From: an uncultured Bacteroidales bacterium
GTDB taxonomy: Bacteria > Bacteroidota > Bacteroidia > Bacteroidales > Bacteroidaceae
Assembly: GCA_902800925.1 (NCBI GenBank)
Contig: CADCGD010000035.1
Location: forward strand, 1 to 40,745
Reading direction: 5' to 3'
DNA length: 40,745 nt
How positions within the stretch are numbered: the first letter of the stretch is position 1; each line of letters starts with the position of its first letter. Below, in pieces: positions 28,713 to 37,432 of this stretch. Below the pieces are notes generated by a model. The model searched no databases, had not been told where the DNA came from, and saw nothing but the letters and a program-made list of their open reading frames with translations. A program made the translations under genes and the position numbers.

Positions 28713-31238
28713 ATGGATATAAGAAGACAAGGATTAACAACGATAGAGGTCGAGCAGAGCCGTCTTGAGCATGGTGAGAACGTGTTGACACCACCTAAGA
28801 GACAGTCGATGTGGGCCCTGTATCTGGAGAAGTATCAAGACCCGATGATTCGCATCCTGTTGGTTGCTGCTGTCGTCTCGCTGGTACTGGCCTTCGTCAA
28901 GCAGGATTTTGTAGAGACAATAGGTATTATCTTTGCCATTTTCCTGGCAACGACTGTCGGATTCATCTTTGAACGCGATGCAGCCCGTAAGTTTGACGTG
29001 CTTACCCAGTTGGGCGAGGAACAGCCCGTGAAGGTGGTGCGTGAAGGAAAAATCATCGAGATACCACGCAGAGAAGTGGTCGTAGGCGATGTAGTCATCG
29101 TGGAGACAGGCGACGAGGTGCCCGCCGACGGACATCTCTTTGAGGCTACAGACCTGCAGGTTGACGAATCGAGTCTGACGGGAGAACCGATGACAAATAA
29201 AGAGAGCCTCCCCCTATCCCCCTCCAAAAAGAGGGGGGACTCAGGCGAGGCTTATCCGAAGGATATGCTGTTGCGCTCATCAATGGTGATGGGGGGCACA
29301 GGCCGCTATGTGGTCTCTGCCGTTGGCGATGAGACGGAGATAGGTCATGTGGCACGTCAGGCAACAGAGCTGACGGGTGTGAAGACCCCGCTGAATATCC
29401 AGCTGGACCGCCTGGCCAAGTTAATTAGCAAGGTAGGCGCCGGAATGTCTATAGCCGCCTTCTTTGCCTTCCTCATCCACGACCTGCTGACCAACGATTT
29501 GTGGCACACTACCGACTATCTGGCTATGGTGGAAGTCGTATTGCGCTACTTCATGATGGCTGTAACTCTAATCGTGATGGCTGTCCCTGAGGGTCTGCCG
29601 ATGGCTGTCACGCTGGCGCTGGCACTGAACATGCGCAGGATGTTGAAATCAAACAATCTGGTGCGTAAGCTGCAGGCCTCAGAGACCATGGGTGCCGTCA
29701 CCGTTATCTGTACGGACAAGACAGGTACGCTGACGGAGAACAAGATGACGGTGGCGGAAGTGGTTCAGGGTTCAAAGTTCAAGGTTCAAGGTTTAGAAAG
29801 CAATGATGAGTTAAATAGGGCCATAGCCCTAAACACCACAGCAACGCACGAGGTGGGCAACCCCACGGAACAGGCATTGCTGAGATGGTTGATGGAGCAG
29901 GGTGTGGACTACCAACAGCTGCGTGAAACCAACCCCATCACTGCCCGCGAGCCTTTCTCGACAGAACGGAAATACATGTCGACCACGATTGGTGACGTAG
30001 TATATATAAAGGGGGCTCCTGAGGTGATTATGGCTCGTTGCCAGCTTAGTGCTGACGAGCGCCAGAGTCTGGAGAAGCAACTGCTGGAGTGGCAACAGCA
30101 CGCCATGCGTACGCTGGCTGTGGCACAGAACGACCAATTGCTGGCCATCTTTGCCATCAGCGACCCGTTGCGCAAGGAGGTTCCTGGTGCCATCCACCAG
30201 TGTTACAAGGCTGGCATCGATGTAAAGATTGTCACAGGCGATACTGTAGCCACTGCTATGGAGATAGCACGACAGTGTGGGCTTGACCCCAGTCGGGAAA
30301 ATTGTATCACGGGTACGGAGTTTGCAGCACTAACAGACGAAGAGGCGTTGGAGCGCATCAAAGAGTTGAAGGTAATGTCGCGTGCTCGTCCTACCGACAA
30401 GCAACGTCTGGTCAGTCTGTTGCAACAACAGGGCGAGGTGGTTGCTGTGACTGGCGATGGTACCAACGATGCCCCCGCCTTGAACCGTGCCCACGTAGGA
30501 CTCTCGTTGGGCAGTGGAACGAGTGTGGCCAAGCAAGCCAGCGACATCACACTGATTGACGACTCGTTCAATAGCATCGTACACGCTGTGATGTGGGGTC
30601 GTTCGCTATATAAGAACATCCAGCGTTTCATCTTCTTCCAGCTCATCGTCAACGTGGCCGCCCTGTTGCTGGTACTCTTTGGTGGTTTCATCGGTACGGA
30701 GATGCCGCTGACCATCACACAGATACTATGGGTAAACCTCATCATGGACACACTGGCAGCGATGGCACTGGCCTCCCTGCCACCCTCTCGTGAGGTAATG
30801 GAGGAGAAGCCCCGCAGCAGTGATGCGTTCATCATCACTAAATCCATGATACGTGGTATCCTCACCACTGGCGGACTGTTTTTCCTTGCCACCTTTGCCC
30901 TGCTATGGTATTTCGAGCGACAGACAGGTGTGGACGATACAGAACTCACCATTTTCTTCACTATCTTCGTGATGCTACAATGGTGGAACCTTTTCAATGC
31001 CCGCATGTTGGGTAGCTGTCACTCGGCATTCCGCCGTCTGTGGGCCTGCGAGGGTTTTCTCTTCGTACTGCTCATTGTACTGGTAGGCCAATGGGTAATC
31101 GTCACCTTTGGTGGCAAGATGTTCCGCACCGTTCCGCTGTCGTGGCAGATGTGGGCAATGATTATTGCAGGCACCTCACTCGTATTATGGGTTGGTGAAA
31201 TATACAGATTCCTGAAGAGGCGCTTCGCTAGAGAATAG
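28713..31238 (+). CDS. Calcium-translocating P-type ATPase
   Basis: The 841-aa membrane pump exports cations, probably Ca2+, with ATP. Visible landmarks are DESSLTGEP (actuator), PEGLPMAVT (membrane helix 4), DKTGTLT with phosphorylated Asp335, KGAPEVIM (nucleotide binding) and GDGTNDAPAL (hinge), plus about ten helices including LWVNLIMDTLAAMALA. It resembles the PMR1/SERCA-like group in Bacteroidetes. The start at 28713 gives the usual N-terminus MDIRRQGLTTIEVEQSRLEH; a GTG at 28692 would lie inside the promoter. Two repeat-like segments interrupt the protein: residues 165-180 (29205-29252, CCTCCCC family) in the actuator domain and about 350-362 (29762-29797, GGTTCAAGGTTCAA units) after the phosphorylation site. 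Confidence 0.95.
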   Translation: MDIRRQGLTTIEVEQSRLEHGENVLTPPKRQSMWALYLEKYQDPMIRILLVAAVVSLVLAFVKQDFVETIGIIFAIFLATTVGFIFERDAARKFDVLTQLGEEQPVKVVREGKIIEIPRREVVVGDVVIVETGDEVPADGHLFEATDLQVDESSLTGEPMTNKESLPLSPSKKRGDSGEAYPKDMLLRSSMVMGGTGRYVVSAVGDETEIGHVARQATELTGVKTPLNIQLDRLAKLISKVGAGMSIAAFFAFLIHDLLTNDLWHTTDYLAMVEVVLRYFMMAVTLIVMAVPEGLPMAVTLALALNMRRMLKSNNLVRKLQASETMGAVTVICTDKTGTLTENKMTVAEVVQGSKFKVQGLESNDELNRAIALNTTATHEVGNPTEQALLRWLMEQGVDYQQLRETNPITAREPFSTERKYMSTTIGDVVYIKGAPEVIMARCQLSADERQSLEKQLLEWQQHAMRTLAVAQNDQLLAIFAISDPLRKEVPGAIHQCYKAGIDVKIVTGDTVATAMEIARQCGLDPSRENCITGTEFAALTDEEALERIKELKVMSRARPTDKQRLVSLLQQQGEVVAVTGDGTNDAPALNRAHVGLSLGSGTSVAKQASDITLIDDSFNSIVHAVMWGRSLYKNIQRFIFFQLIVNVAALLLVLFGGFIGTEMPLTITQILWVNLIMDTLAAMALASLPPSREVMEEKPRSSDAFIITKSMIRGILTTGGLFFLATFALLWYFERQTGVDDTELTIFFTIFVMLQWWNLFNARMLGSCHSAFRRLWACEGFLFVLLIVLVGQWVIVTFGGKMFRTVPLSWQMWAMIIAGTSLVLWVGEIYRFLKRRFARE
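29205..29252. repeat. In-frame palindromic insertion (CCTCCCC family) in the ATPase gene
   Basis: It begins AGCCTCCCCCTA and ends GAGGCT, 48 bp (16 codons). The segment from GCCTCCCC to GAGGGGGGA is almost identical to the insertion in the GH3 gene (38689-38722, read from the other strand), so both proteins contain LPL-S/T-PSKKRGDS. Confidence 0.92.
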
Positions 31239-31251
31239 TGAATAACGAATA

Positions 31252-32169
31252 ATGAATAGTGAGATGGAAGGATATGTAGCCACCATAGGCATGTTCGACG
31301 GGGTGCACCGCGGTCACCAGTTCGTCTTACAGCACGTTGTCGACGAGGCTCGCCAGCGTGGTCTGCAGTCGATGGCCATCACCTTCGACAAGAGTGGTCC
31401 ACAGACGCTGACGCCCCTCGACCAGAAACGCCTGTTGCTGACAAAGACGGGCATTGACCGTATTGAGGTGCTGACGTTCAACGAGGCCTTGAAGCAGATG
31501 ACTGCCCGTGAGTTTATGGAGCAGGAGTTACGCGACAGACTGAATGTGAAAGTGTTGCTGACAGGCTACGACAACCGCTTTGGCCACAACCGCACAGAGG
31601 GTTTTGACGACTATGTACGCTATGGCAAGGAGTTGGGCATTGAGGTAATAAGCCTCCCCCCAGCCCCTCCATTGCAACGCCACACTCTGACCTTCAGGTC
31701 AGAGAAAGAGAGGGGGGATATAGTCAGTTCCTCATTAATCCGCAAGTTGATAGCCGATGGCGACATCCATCAAGCCAACGAACTGCTGGGCAATCCCTAT
31801 ACGATATTAGGACGCGTGGAACACGGCGAGCATATCGGCACGAAACTGGGTTACCCCACCGCCAATCTGGTACTCGTTGACAAGTGTCAGCTGATTCCTT
31901 CCGCAGGAGTCTATGCGGTAAAGATCAGGCTGGAGAACAGCGTGGAGTGGAAGCACGGCATGATGAATATCGGCATGCGTCCCACCTTCGACGGACAGCA
32001 CCAGACCTTGGAGGTCAACGTGTTCAGACTGAAAGAGAACCTATACGGACAACAGCTGCAGGTGGCATTCATCGAACGTCTGAGAGGCGAGCAGCGCTTT
32101 GACAGCATAGAAGCATTAAAATCACAATTACGAGAAGACGCCATTGAGGCAGAAAGGATATTAGCATGA
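31252..32169 (+). CDS. ribF: Bifunctional riboflavin kinase / FAD synthetase
   Basis: The protein (about 305 aa) makes FMN and FAD from riboflavin. The N-terminal adenylyltransferase domain carries ATIGMFDGVHRGHQ and GYDNRFGHNR; the C-terminal kinase domain carries GTKLGYPTANL, PSAGVYAV, MNIGMRPTF and the RLRGEQRFDSIEALK end. The start is uncertain: ATG at 31252 lies in a repeat (GAATAGTGAATAACGAATAA, shared with the porN upstream region) and ATG at 31264 gives MEGYVATIG. Between the domains (about residues 134-159) an insertion of the CCTCCCC family carries inside it a second repeat, CAACGCCACACTCTGACCT with AGGTCAGAG, that also occurs in the GH3 gene. The stop overlaps the next gene (ATGA). 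Confidence 0.93.
   Translation: MNSEMEGYVATIGMFDGVHRGHQFVLQHVVDEARQRGLQSMAITFDKSGPQTLTPLDQKRLLLTKTGIDRIEVLTFNEALKQMTAREFMEQELRDRLNVKVLLTGYDNRFGHNRTEGFDDYVRYGKELGIEVISLPPAPPLQRHTLTFRSEKERGDIVSSSLIRKLIADGDIHQANELLGNPYTILGRVEHGEHIGTKLGYPTANLVLVDKCQLIPSAGVYAVKIRLENSVEWKHGMMNIGMRPTFDGQHQTLEVNVFRLKENLYGQQLQVAFIERLRGEQRFDSIEALKSQLREDAIEAERILA
31651..31727. repeat. Nested in-frame repeat insertion in ribF
   Basis: The left arm AGCCTCCCCCCAGCCCCTCC (31651-31670) belongs to the family in the ATPase, DUF5107 and GH3 genes; a GAGAGGGGGGA arm closes it (about 31708-31718). Inside lies CAACGCCACACTCTGACCT (31675-31693) with its inverse arm AGGTCAGAG (31696-31704), identical to GH3 positions 39762-39780. 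Confidence 0.88.
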
Positions 32170-32933
32170 AGAAAGCACTTAGTTATCTACTCATCTTTAT
32201 TGGTCTCCAAATTGTTGGCGGAGGCATCATCACCGCCTTGTGGAGCCTGATTACCGGCAATGGCGACAAGACAGCAGCTATGCTCATCACGACAACTGGC
32301 GTGGTGGGTGTTATCACCATTGTCCTCTTCCTCTGGACACGCTATGCGGAGGTGTCACCCAAGTGGTTGCGCACACGCCCCTGGACAGTACTTGCCTGGA
32401 GTGTCGTGGCCTCAATGGGAGCACTCATCCCTTCCATGTGGATACAGGAACAAATACCCGAGTTGCCCAATTTTGTCGAACAGGAGTTTGACACCATTCT
32501 GGGAACACCATGGGGTTATCTGGTGATTGGTCTGCTGGCACCGCTGAGCGAAGAGATTGTGATGCGTGGTGCCATCCTGAAAGAACTGCTGAAGTCGGAG
32601 AAGCTGGGTGTGTGGATAGCCATCACCATCTCGGCTGTGCTGTTTGCCCTCATCCACATGAATCCTGTCCAGATGCCGCACGCATTCCTTATCGGACTCT
32701 TATTGGGTTGGATGTACTGGCGCACAGGTTCTATTCTGCCTGGCGTGGCTTACCACTGGGCGAACAATAGTATTGCCTTCGTGATGTATGCGTTCTATCC
32801 GGACCCAGACATGAAACTCATTGACCTGTTCAAGGGTTCTGAGTTACACGTCTATATGGCGCTGGGCTTTTCGCTGCTCATCCTCCTCCCAGCCCTCTTC
32901 CAACTGAATCTGTGGATGCGTCGTGCCGAATAA
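32166..32933 (+). CDS. CPBP family intramembrane metalloprotease (Abi-type)
   Basis: The 255-aa membrane protein has about seven hydrophobic helices and the three CPBP motifs: SEEIVMRG (EExxxR), FALIHMN (FxxxH) and YHWANNS (HxxxN). Members are putative prenyl endopeptidase-like proteases. Some are linked to bacteriocin self-immunity, but most are of unknown role. Its ATG overlaps the ribF stop (ATGA) and rnhB starts 11 bp after its end, so it belongs to a ribF-CPBP-rnhB operon, probably driven from the ATPase promoter or an internal one. Confidence 0.92.
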   Translation: MKKALSYLLIFIGLQIVGGGIITALWSLITGNGDKTAAMLITTTGVVGVITIVLFLWTRYAEVSPKWLRTRPWTVLAWSVVASMGALIPSMWIQEQIPELPNFVEQEFDTILGTPWGYLVIGLLAPLSEEIVMRGAILKELLKSEKLGVWIAITISAVLFALIHMNPVQMPHAFLIGLLLGWMYWRTGSILPGVAYHWANNSIAFVMYAFYPDPDMKLIDLFKGSELHVYMALGFSLLILLPALFQLNLWMRRAE

Positions 32934-32944
32934 ATACTGTCGCC

Positions 32945-33586
32945 ATGTTAGCAAGTCATTATTACAAAGGACTCATTGAGGCAGGCTGTGACGAGGCGGG
33001 CCGTGGCTGTTTGGCAGGAAGCGTCTATGCTGCTGCCGTCATCTTTCCCGAAGACTATCAGAACGATGAACTCAACGACTCCAAGCAGTTGACTGACAAG
33101 CGTCGCAAGCAGTTGCGTGAGATTATCCAACGTGATGCCGTAGCATGGGCCGTAGGTATCGTCACTCCTGAGGAGATAGACCGCATCAACATCCTTAATG
33201 CCTCAATCCTCGCCATGCATCGTGCCCTCGACCAGCTGACAGTACGTCCCGAGGCCATCATCGTCGACGGCAACCGCTTCAAGCCGTATTATGATAGAGG
33301 TGAGGGGTTAGAGGTGAGAGGTGAGAGATTACCCCACACCACCATCGTCAAGGGCGACGGCAAGTACCTTTCCATTGCTGCAGCCTCGATATTGGCTAAG
33401 ACCTATCGTGACGACTATATGGATGAGTTGGCCAAGGAGTATCCGCAGTATGACTGGCTGTCGAACAAGGGCTATCCTACCAAGAAGCATAGAGAAGCAA
33501 TACGGCAGTATGGCATTACACCATACCACCGTAAGACTTTTAACATGCTGGGCGATGGCCAGCTGTCGCTAAATTTTGAATATTAG
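32945..33586 (+). CDS. rnhB: Ribonuclease HII
   Basis: This enzyme removes ribonucleotides and RNA primers from RNA-DNA hybrids. The motifs are [14 protein letters not shown] (catalytic Asp and Glu), NDSKQL, and [18 protein letters not shown] with [10 protein letters not shown]. The ATG at 32945 gives the usual [15 protein letters not shown]-terminus; an in-frame GTG at 32912 overlaps the upstream gene and is rejected. Between NRFKPYY and [10 protein letters not shown] the protein carries about 12 extra residues (118-129, [11 protein letters not shown]) encoded by a 36-bp repeat also present in the MFS gene. Bacteroides homologues, as I remember them, have only two or three residues here, so this is an insertion in a well conserved loop. 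Confidence 0.95.
   Translation: MLASHYYKGLIEAGCDEAGRGCLAGSVYAAAVIFPEDYQNDELNDSKQLTDKRRKQLREIIQRDAVAWAVGIVTPEEIDRINILNASILAMHRALDQLTVRPEAIIVDGNRFKPYYDRGEGLEVRGERLPHTTIVKGDGKYLSIAAASILAKTYRDDYMDELAKEYPQYDWLSNKGYPTKKHREAIRQYGITPYHRKTFNMLGDGQLSLNFEY
33296..33331. repeat. In-frame 36-bp repeat insertion in rnhB
   Basis: AGAGGTGAGGGGTTAGAGGT and the following 16 bases match 16024-16059 of the MFS gene at about 31 of 36 positions, but the two genes read it in different frames. Confidence 0.88.
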
Positions 33587-33587
33587 T

Positions 33588-33605
33588 AAGCAGGCTTGCC
33601 TGCTT
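33588..33605. terminator. Palindrome between convergent rnhB and GH97 genes
   Basis: AAGCAGGC (33588-33595) and GCCTGCTT (33598-33605) form a perfect hairpin with a 2-base spacer. It sits between, and touches, the two stop codons. No long T-run exists on either side, so termination may be weak. Confidence 0.55.
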
Positions 33606-35557
33606 CAGCGAGTAAGTATTAGTCCACCCATGGGTTGGATGGCGACCTTCGCTATACCTTTCTTATCCACCTTCAGCGTCTTCAGCACAGGTGTGCTAGG
33701 AGCCCCCTTCTTGCCAGGCTGGTCAATGTAGCACTGGACCGTCTGACCTGCAAACATGGGCAGTGACAGCTGCAGGGTTTTCACCTGCTGGGTACCATTC
33801 ATACCAGCTACATACCACTTGTCGCCCGTACGACGCGCCAGCACCACATACTTTGTGGGATAGCCATCGAGGAAACGTACTTCGTCCCATATCGTAGGCA
33901 ACTGCTTGAGGAAGTCAAGTTCAAACTGTGGCACATCCTGCAGGTTGTTAGGATACATCGCCACACAGTTGACGCTGGTCTGTAGGACTATACCGCTGGC
34001 CAGTTCAAAGATATCCGTTGTATAGCGGCGATGACGACTCTTGTTATCGCGACTGATATGGTGGTTCAGGATGATGCCTCCCCAGTCGAAAGAGCCTATA
34101 GCATTACGTGCAAAGGGATGCATGGTGAGTTCGAAGCCCTCCTGCTTGGCGTGATATTCGCTGAACATGATGTTCTCTGATGCCAGCGTAGCCTCAGAGG
34201 CCACATAGTTGGGATACATGCGTTCCCAGCCACGCGGAATGGTACAGCCGTGGAACACCACCTGCAAGCCGTAACGGTTGGCATCAGCCAGAATGTCTTC
34301 ATAGAGTTTCAGCGACTCTTGTTTGTCAGAGCCCAGGAAGTCAACCTTGATACCAGCGATGCCCAGCTTTTGCAACCACGCCATCTCACGATTGCGAGCC
34401 AGTGCGGTATTCATGCAGTGCTTGGGTGTCTGTGGCGCGTCGTTGGCATAGCCATTGCTGTTGTACCACAGAAGCAGCTTCACTCCCTTGCTGTTGGCAT
34501 AGCGGTTCAGCTCGACAATACGGTCGCGCCCTATCTGCTTATCCCACCAGTTGTCTACCAACACGTATTCGAAACCCATGGCTGCAGAGACATCAATCAT
34601 CTTCACCTGATCGTCGTAGTTCACGCTCTCGTCCTGCCAGATGAGCCAGCTCCATGTGTAACGGCCTGGCTTATAGTCCTGAGTGGGTTCGTAGAGCGGA
34701 TCCACAACATCGTAGGGAATGGTGGTCTCGACAATAGGTTTCAGCGTCGTACCCACCGTGATGGTGCGCCAAGGGGTGCTGCCTGGCAGAGGAATGCCAG
34801 CCCAGTGACTTCCCAGACCATTCATCTCACCGATATTCGGATAGGTGACCGTATAGCCACGACCTGCCTCATAGTCGCTCAGGTGACTGGCACAGTAGTT
34901 GGAGCCCACACCCGTCTCGCTGACAAGTACCCATCCTGCAGGGACCTTGAACAAACACGGGAAAGTAAAGCCCTCGCCAAACGCTGAGCGCTCTGTCAGA
35001 GGTCTGTCGGCCTTGTAGTCCTCCTCATAGGACGGTTTGGTGCGTTGCCAACCCACCATCGGCAGACTCTGTGGTGTCAGGAACGTCGTCGTAGCCTCAG
35101 GGAAGTTAAAGGCAGATGTCTCGTTGTAAATAACTGCACTCAGTCGACTCTCGCCCTTGGGTTGCAACGAATAGCGATAGGCAATATCATTGTTCGACAC
35201 ACAGAAGGTGATGGTGAGGGGCAGACCTTCGCCATTGGTGTAGATGAGGTCAGCCTGACGAGCCACATAGTGTGCCGATGATGCCTTGGCACGTGTCATC
35301 GTGTACGTCTTGTCAATGCTGCTCTCCTTCATCTCCTTGAGGGTCAGTCCACGGGTAAAGTCGCCAATGTCCGCCTTCAGTCCCAATGCCGAGGGTTTCA
35401 GCATGGTCTGTCCCATATAACTGACGCTGTAGTTCAGCAGTCCCTGTTCGTCATCAATCGTCACCACCAGTTTGCCGTCGGGTGACTTGACATTGATCTC
35501 TTTAGCCTCTACGGCGAGTGCCATACATGCCAAGAGGAAGCACAAAATTTGTTTCAT
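33605..35557 (-). CDS. Glycoside hydrolase family 97, probably retaining alpha-galactosidase type
   Basis: The 650-aa protein has a signal peptide (cut near VEAKE), the GH97 N-terminal beta domain, the catalytic barrel (WWDKQIGRD, LLWYNSNGY, GIKVDFLGSD) and a C-terminal domain. The family contains inverting alpha-glucosidases (SusB type) and retaining alpha-galactosidases. Asp406 in KVDF lies where the nucleophile of the retaining type is found, so alpha-galactosidase activity is the better guess. It is the last gene of a GH3-GH67-GH97 operon, 7 bp after GH67, which suggests that it removes alpha-galactosyl side groups from hemicellulose oligomers in the periplasm. Confidence 0.9.
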   Translation of the reverse strand: MKQILCFLLACMALAVEAKEINVKSPDGKLVVTIDDEQGLLNYSVSYMGQTMLKPSALGLKADIGDFTRGLTLKEMKESSIDKTYTMTRAKASSAHYVARQADLIYTNGEGLPLTITFCVSNNDIAYRYSLQPKGESRLSAVIYNETSAFNFPEATTTFLTPQSLPMVGWQRTKPSYEEDYKADRPLTERSAFGEGFTFPCLFKVPAGWVLVSETGVGSNYCASHLSDYEAGRGYTVTYPNIGEMNGLGSHWAGIPLPGSTPWRTITVGTTLKPIVETTIPYDVVDPLYEPTQDYKPGRYTWSWLIWQDESVNYDDQVKMIDVSAAMGFEYVLVDNWWDKQIGRDRIVELNRYANSKGVKLLLWYNSNGYANDAPQTPKHCMNTALARNREMAWLQKLGIAGIKVDFLGSDKQESLKLYEDILADANRYGLQVVFHGCTIPRGWERMYPNYVASEATLASENIMFSEYHAKQEGFELTMHPFARNAIGSFDWGGIILNHHISRDNKSRHRRYTTDIFELASGIVLQTSVNCVAMYPNNLQDVPQFELDFLKQLPTIWDEVRFLDGYPTKYVVLARRTGDKWYVAGMNGTQQVKTLQLSLPMFAGQTVQCYIDQPGKKGAPSTPVLKTLKVDKKGIAKVAIQPMGGLILTR

Positions 35558-35564
35558 TTCCTAT

Positions 35565-37430
35565 TTATTCGTTTGCAAATTGTCCAAAATACTTGAGGCA
35601 GGTGTCGCGCCACTCACGGGCATTCTCCACCTGATGATGCAAGCGCTCGTCGACCTCGCGCCAACGCTGTTCGTCGATGAAGTGGCGCATCTTGTTGTGC
35701 CAGATGTTATGGTGCGTCTCAACAGTAATCACGCCACGGTTGTAGTGGAACTGCAGCGACTCCCACAGCGTAGAGCCATCCTTCATCTTGTAAGTCCAGG
35801 GGACATGATGGAACCACAACAGCAGATTCTCAGGACACGTCTCTATATTATCATAGGTACGTGCGAGGTCCTTGCGATACTGGCTGACGGCATCCGTTCC
35901 CTTGCTGGAACGCTCGAAGCCTACACCCTGCTTGTCGGCCTTGTGATAATAGACAGGACACCACTCCAGCGGATAGCTCTTGATGAAGCCATCGGGTTCA
36001 GGACCGTAGTGGTGGTCGAACTTGAAGATATGGTGCAAGCCCAGTGGCATCATGTAGTCCACGCAAGCCTCACGACTCTCTGCCATCACTTTTGCCATCG
36101 TGTTCACAAACTGCGCATCACGGGTAAACGTCTGCTGCAACCACTCACGGGCAATCTTGTCGCTGTCCAGTCGTGGGTTCCACGCCAGTCGACCAAAGGC
36201 ATACCAGTTGGCCTGCGAGAAATGGTGACCACACCAGTTCTTGTCGAGTCCGATATTGGCGACACCAGCGATACCCCTTAACTGCTTAGGATTCACCTGC
36301 GAGAAGAACTCCTGCCACATGGGAGCCAGATAGACCAAGTGGCGCGACTGTCCCAAGTACTCCTGGGTAATCTGCAACTCCACCATATTGGGTGTCTGCT
36401 TAATCTGGTCGAAGATAGGACTATATGGTTCACGAGGCTGGAAGTCCAACGGACCGTTCTTGGTCTGCAGGATGACATTGTCGCGGAACTGACCATCCAG
36501 CGGCTTAAACTCCGACACGGCCTGCTTCACACGGTCTTCACCCTTGTGGTTGGCGCCATAGACAAAGCAACGCCACATGACGATACCCTTGTAAGGCTTC
36601 AATGCATCTGCCAACATGTTAGCACCATCGGCATGCGTGCGCTTGTAGTCGCCAGGGCCAGGCTGTCCCTCGCTGTTCGCCTTCACCAAAAAACCACCGA
36701 AGTCAGGAATAAGCTTATAGATTTCCTTAGCTTTCTTCTTCCACCATTTGGCAACGCTCTTGTCCAGCGGATCAGCTGTCTTGGTGTCGCCCAACGCCAT
36801 AGGAGTAGCAAAGTTGATAGACAGATACACCTTGATATGGTAGGGACGCAGGATGTCGGCAATCTTCTTCACCTCCTTCAGATAAGGAGTCGTCAGCATC
36901 TTGGGCGAAGCATTGACGTTGTTCAGTACAGTACCGTTGATGCCGATAGAAGCATTGGCTCTTGCATATTCCTTGATGAGCTGGGCGTCGAAAGTGACAA
37001 GCTGATCGTTGTCTAACTTCCAAAAGATACTCTCACCAGCATAACCACGCTCGATGCTGCCATCGAGATTGTCCCAATGGTTCAGCAGGCGCAGGTCGTA
37101 AGCAGGGTGCGTCTCCATATTCATGTCGCCACGTAGCAGGGCGTAAGTGCCATATAACAGACCTGCCTCACGACGGGCGCTAAGCGTCGAACCATCGAAG
37201 CGATAGCCATCATCATCGGGCATGGTGGCATCAAGCTTCAAGGCAATCTGTGCCCCGTTATAATAGGTTTCCAACTCCTGCTTGGCAATCTCGATAGTAG
37301 CAGACTTGCTGTCGCAGATGACCTTGGCTTTGTTAATCGGCTGGTAGCGCAGCCACAACTGGTGACCATCCTCAGCATGAACACTGATGGTGGCAACAAT
37401 AGTGAATAGTGATAATAAGATATGTTTCAT
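35565..37430 (-). CDS. Alpha-glucuronidase, glycoside hydrolase family 67
   Basis: This enzyme removes (4-O-methyl-)glucuronic acid from the non-reducing end of xylo-oligosaccharides. The 621-aa protein has a signal peptide (cut near VHA) and the GH67 signatures KANSEGQPGPGDY (proposed acid Glu254), KNGPLDFQPREPYSP (Asp329) and QITQEYLG (Glu357). The Asp-Glu spacing of 28 equals that of the catalytic pair in the Cellvibrio enzyme. The length is slightly short of the usual 680-730. The gene lies 2 bp from GH3 and 7 bp from GH97, a tight operon. The signal peptide core LSLFTIV is partly encoded by a CACTATTCACTATT repeat (37398-37412) like that in porN. Confidence 0.95.
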   Translation of the reverse strand: MKHILLSLFTIVATISVHAEDGHQLWLRYQPINKAKVICDSKSATIEIAKQELETYYNGAQIALKLDATMPDDDGYRFDGSTLSARREAGLLYGTYALLRGDMNMETHPAYDLRLLNHWDNLDGSIERGYAGESIFWKLDNDQLVTFDAQLIKEYARANASIGINGTVLNNVNASPKMLTTPYLKEVKKIADILRPYHIKVYLSINFATPMALGDTKTADPLDKSVAKWWKKKAKEIYKLIPDFGGFLVKANSEGQPGPGDYKRTHADGANMLADALKPYKGIVMWRCFVYGANHKGEDRVKQAVSEFKPLDGQFRDNVILQTKNGPLDFQPREPYSPIFDQIKQTPNMVELQITQEYLGQSRHLVYLAPMWQEFFSQVNPKQLRGIAGVANIGLDKNWCGHHFSQANWYAFGRLAWNPRLDSDKIAREWLQQTFTRDAQFVNTMAKVMAESREACVDYMMPLGLHHIFKFDHHYGPEPDGFIKSYPLEWCPVYYHKADKQGVGFERSSKGTDAVSQYRKDLARTYDNIETCPENLLLWFHHVPWTYKMKDGSTLWESLQFHYNRGVITVETHHNIWHNKMRHFIDEQRWREVDERLHHQVENAREWRDTCLKYFGQFANE

Positions 37431-37432
37431 GT

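Noticed and set aside
32912-32944. GTG start of RNase HII overlapping the CPBP gene
   Set aside because: The ATG at 32945 gives the conserved [14 protein letters not shown] start.
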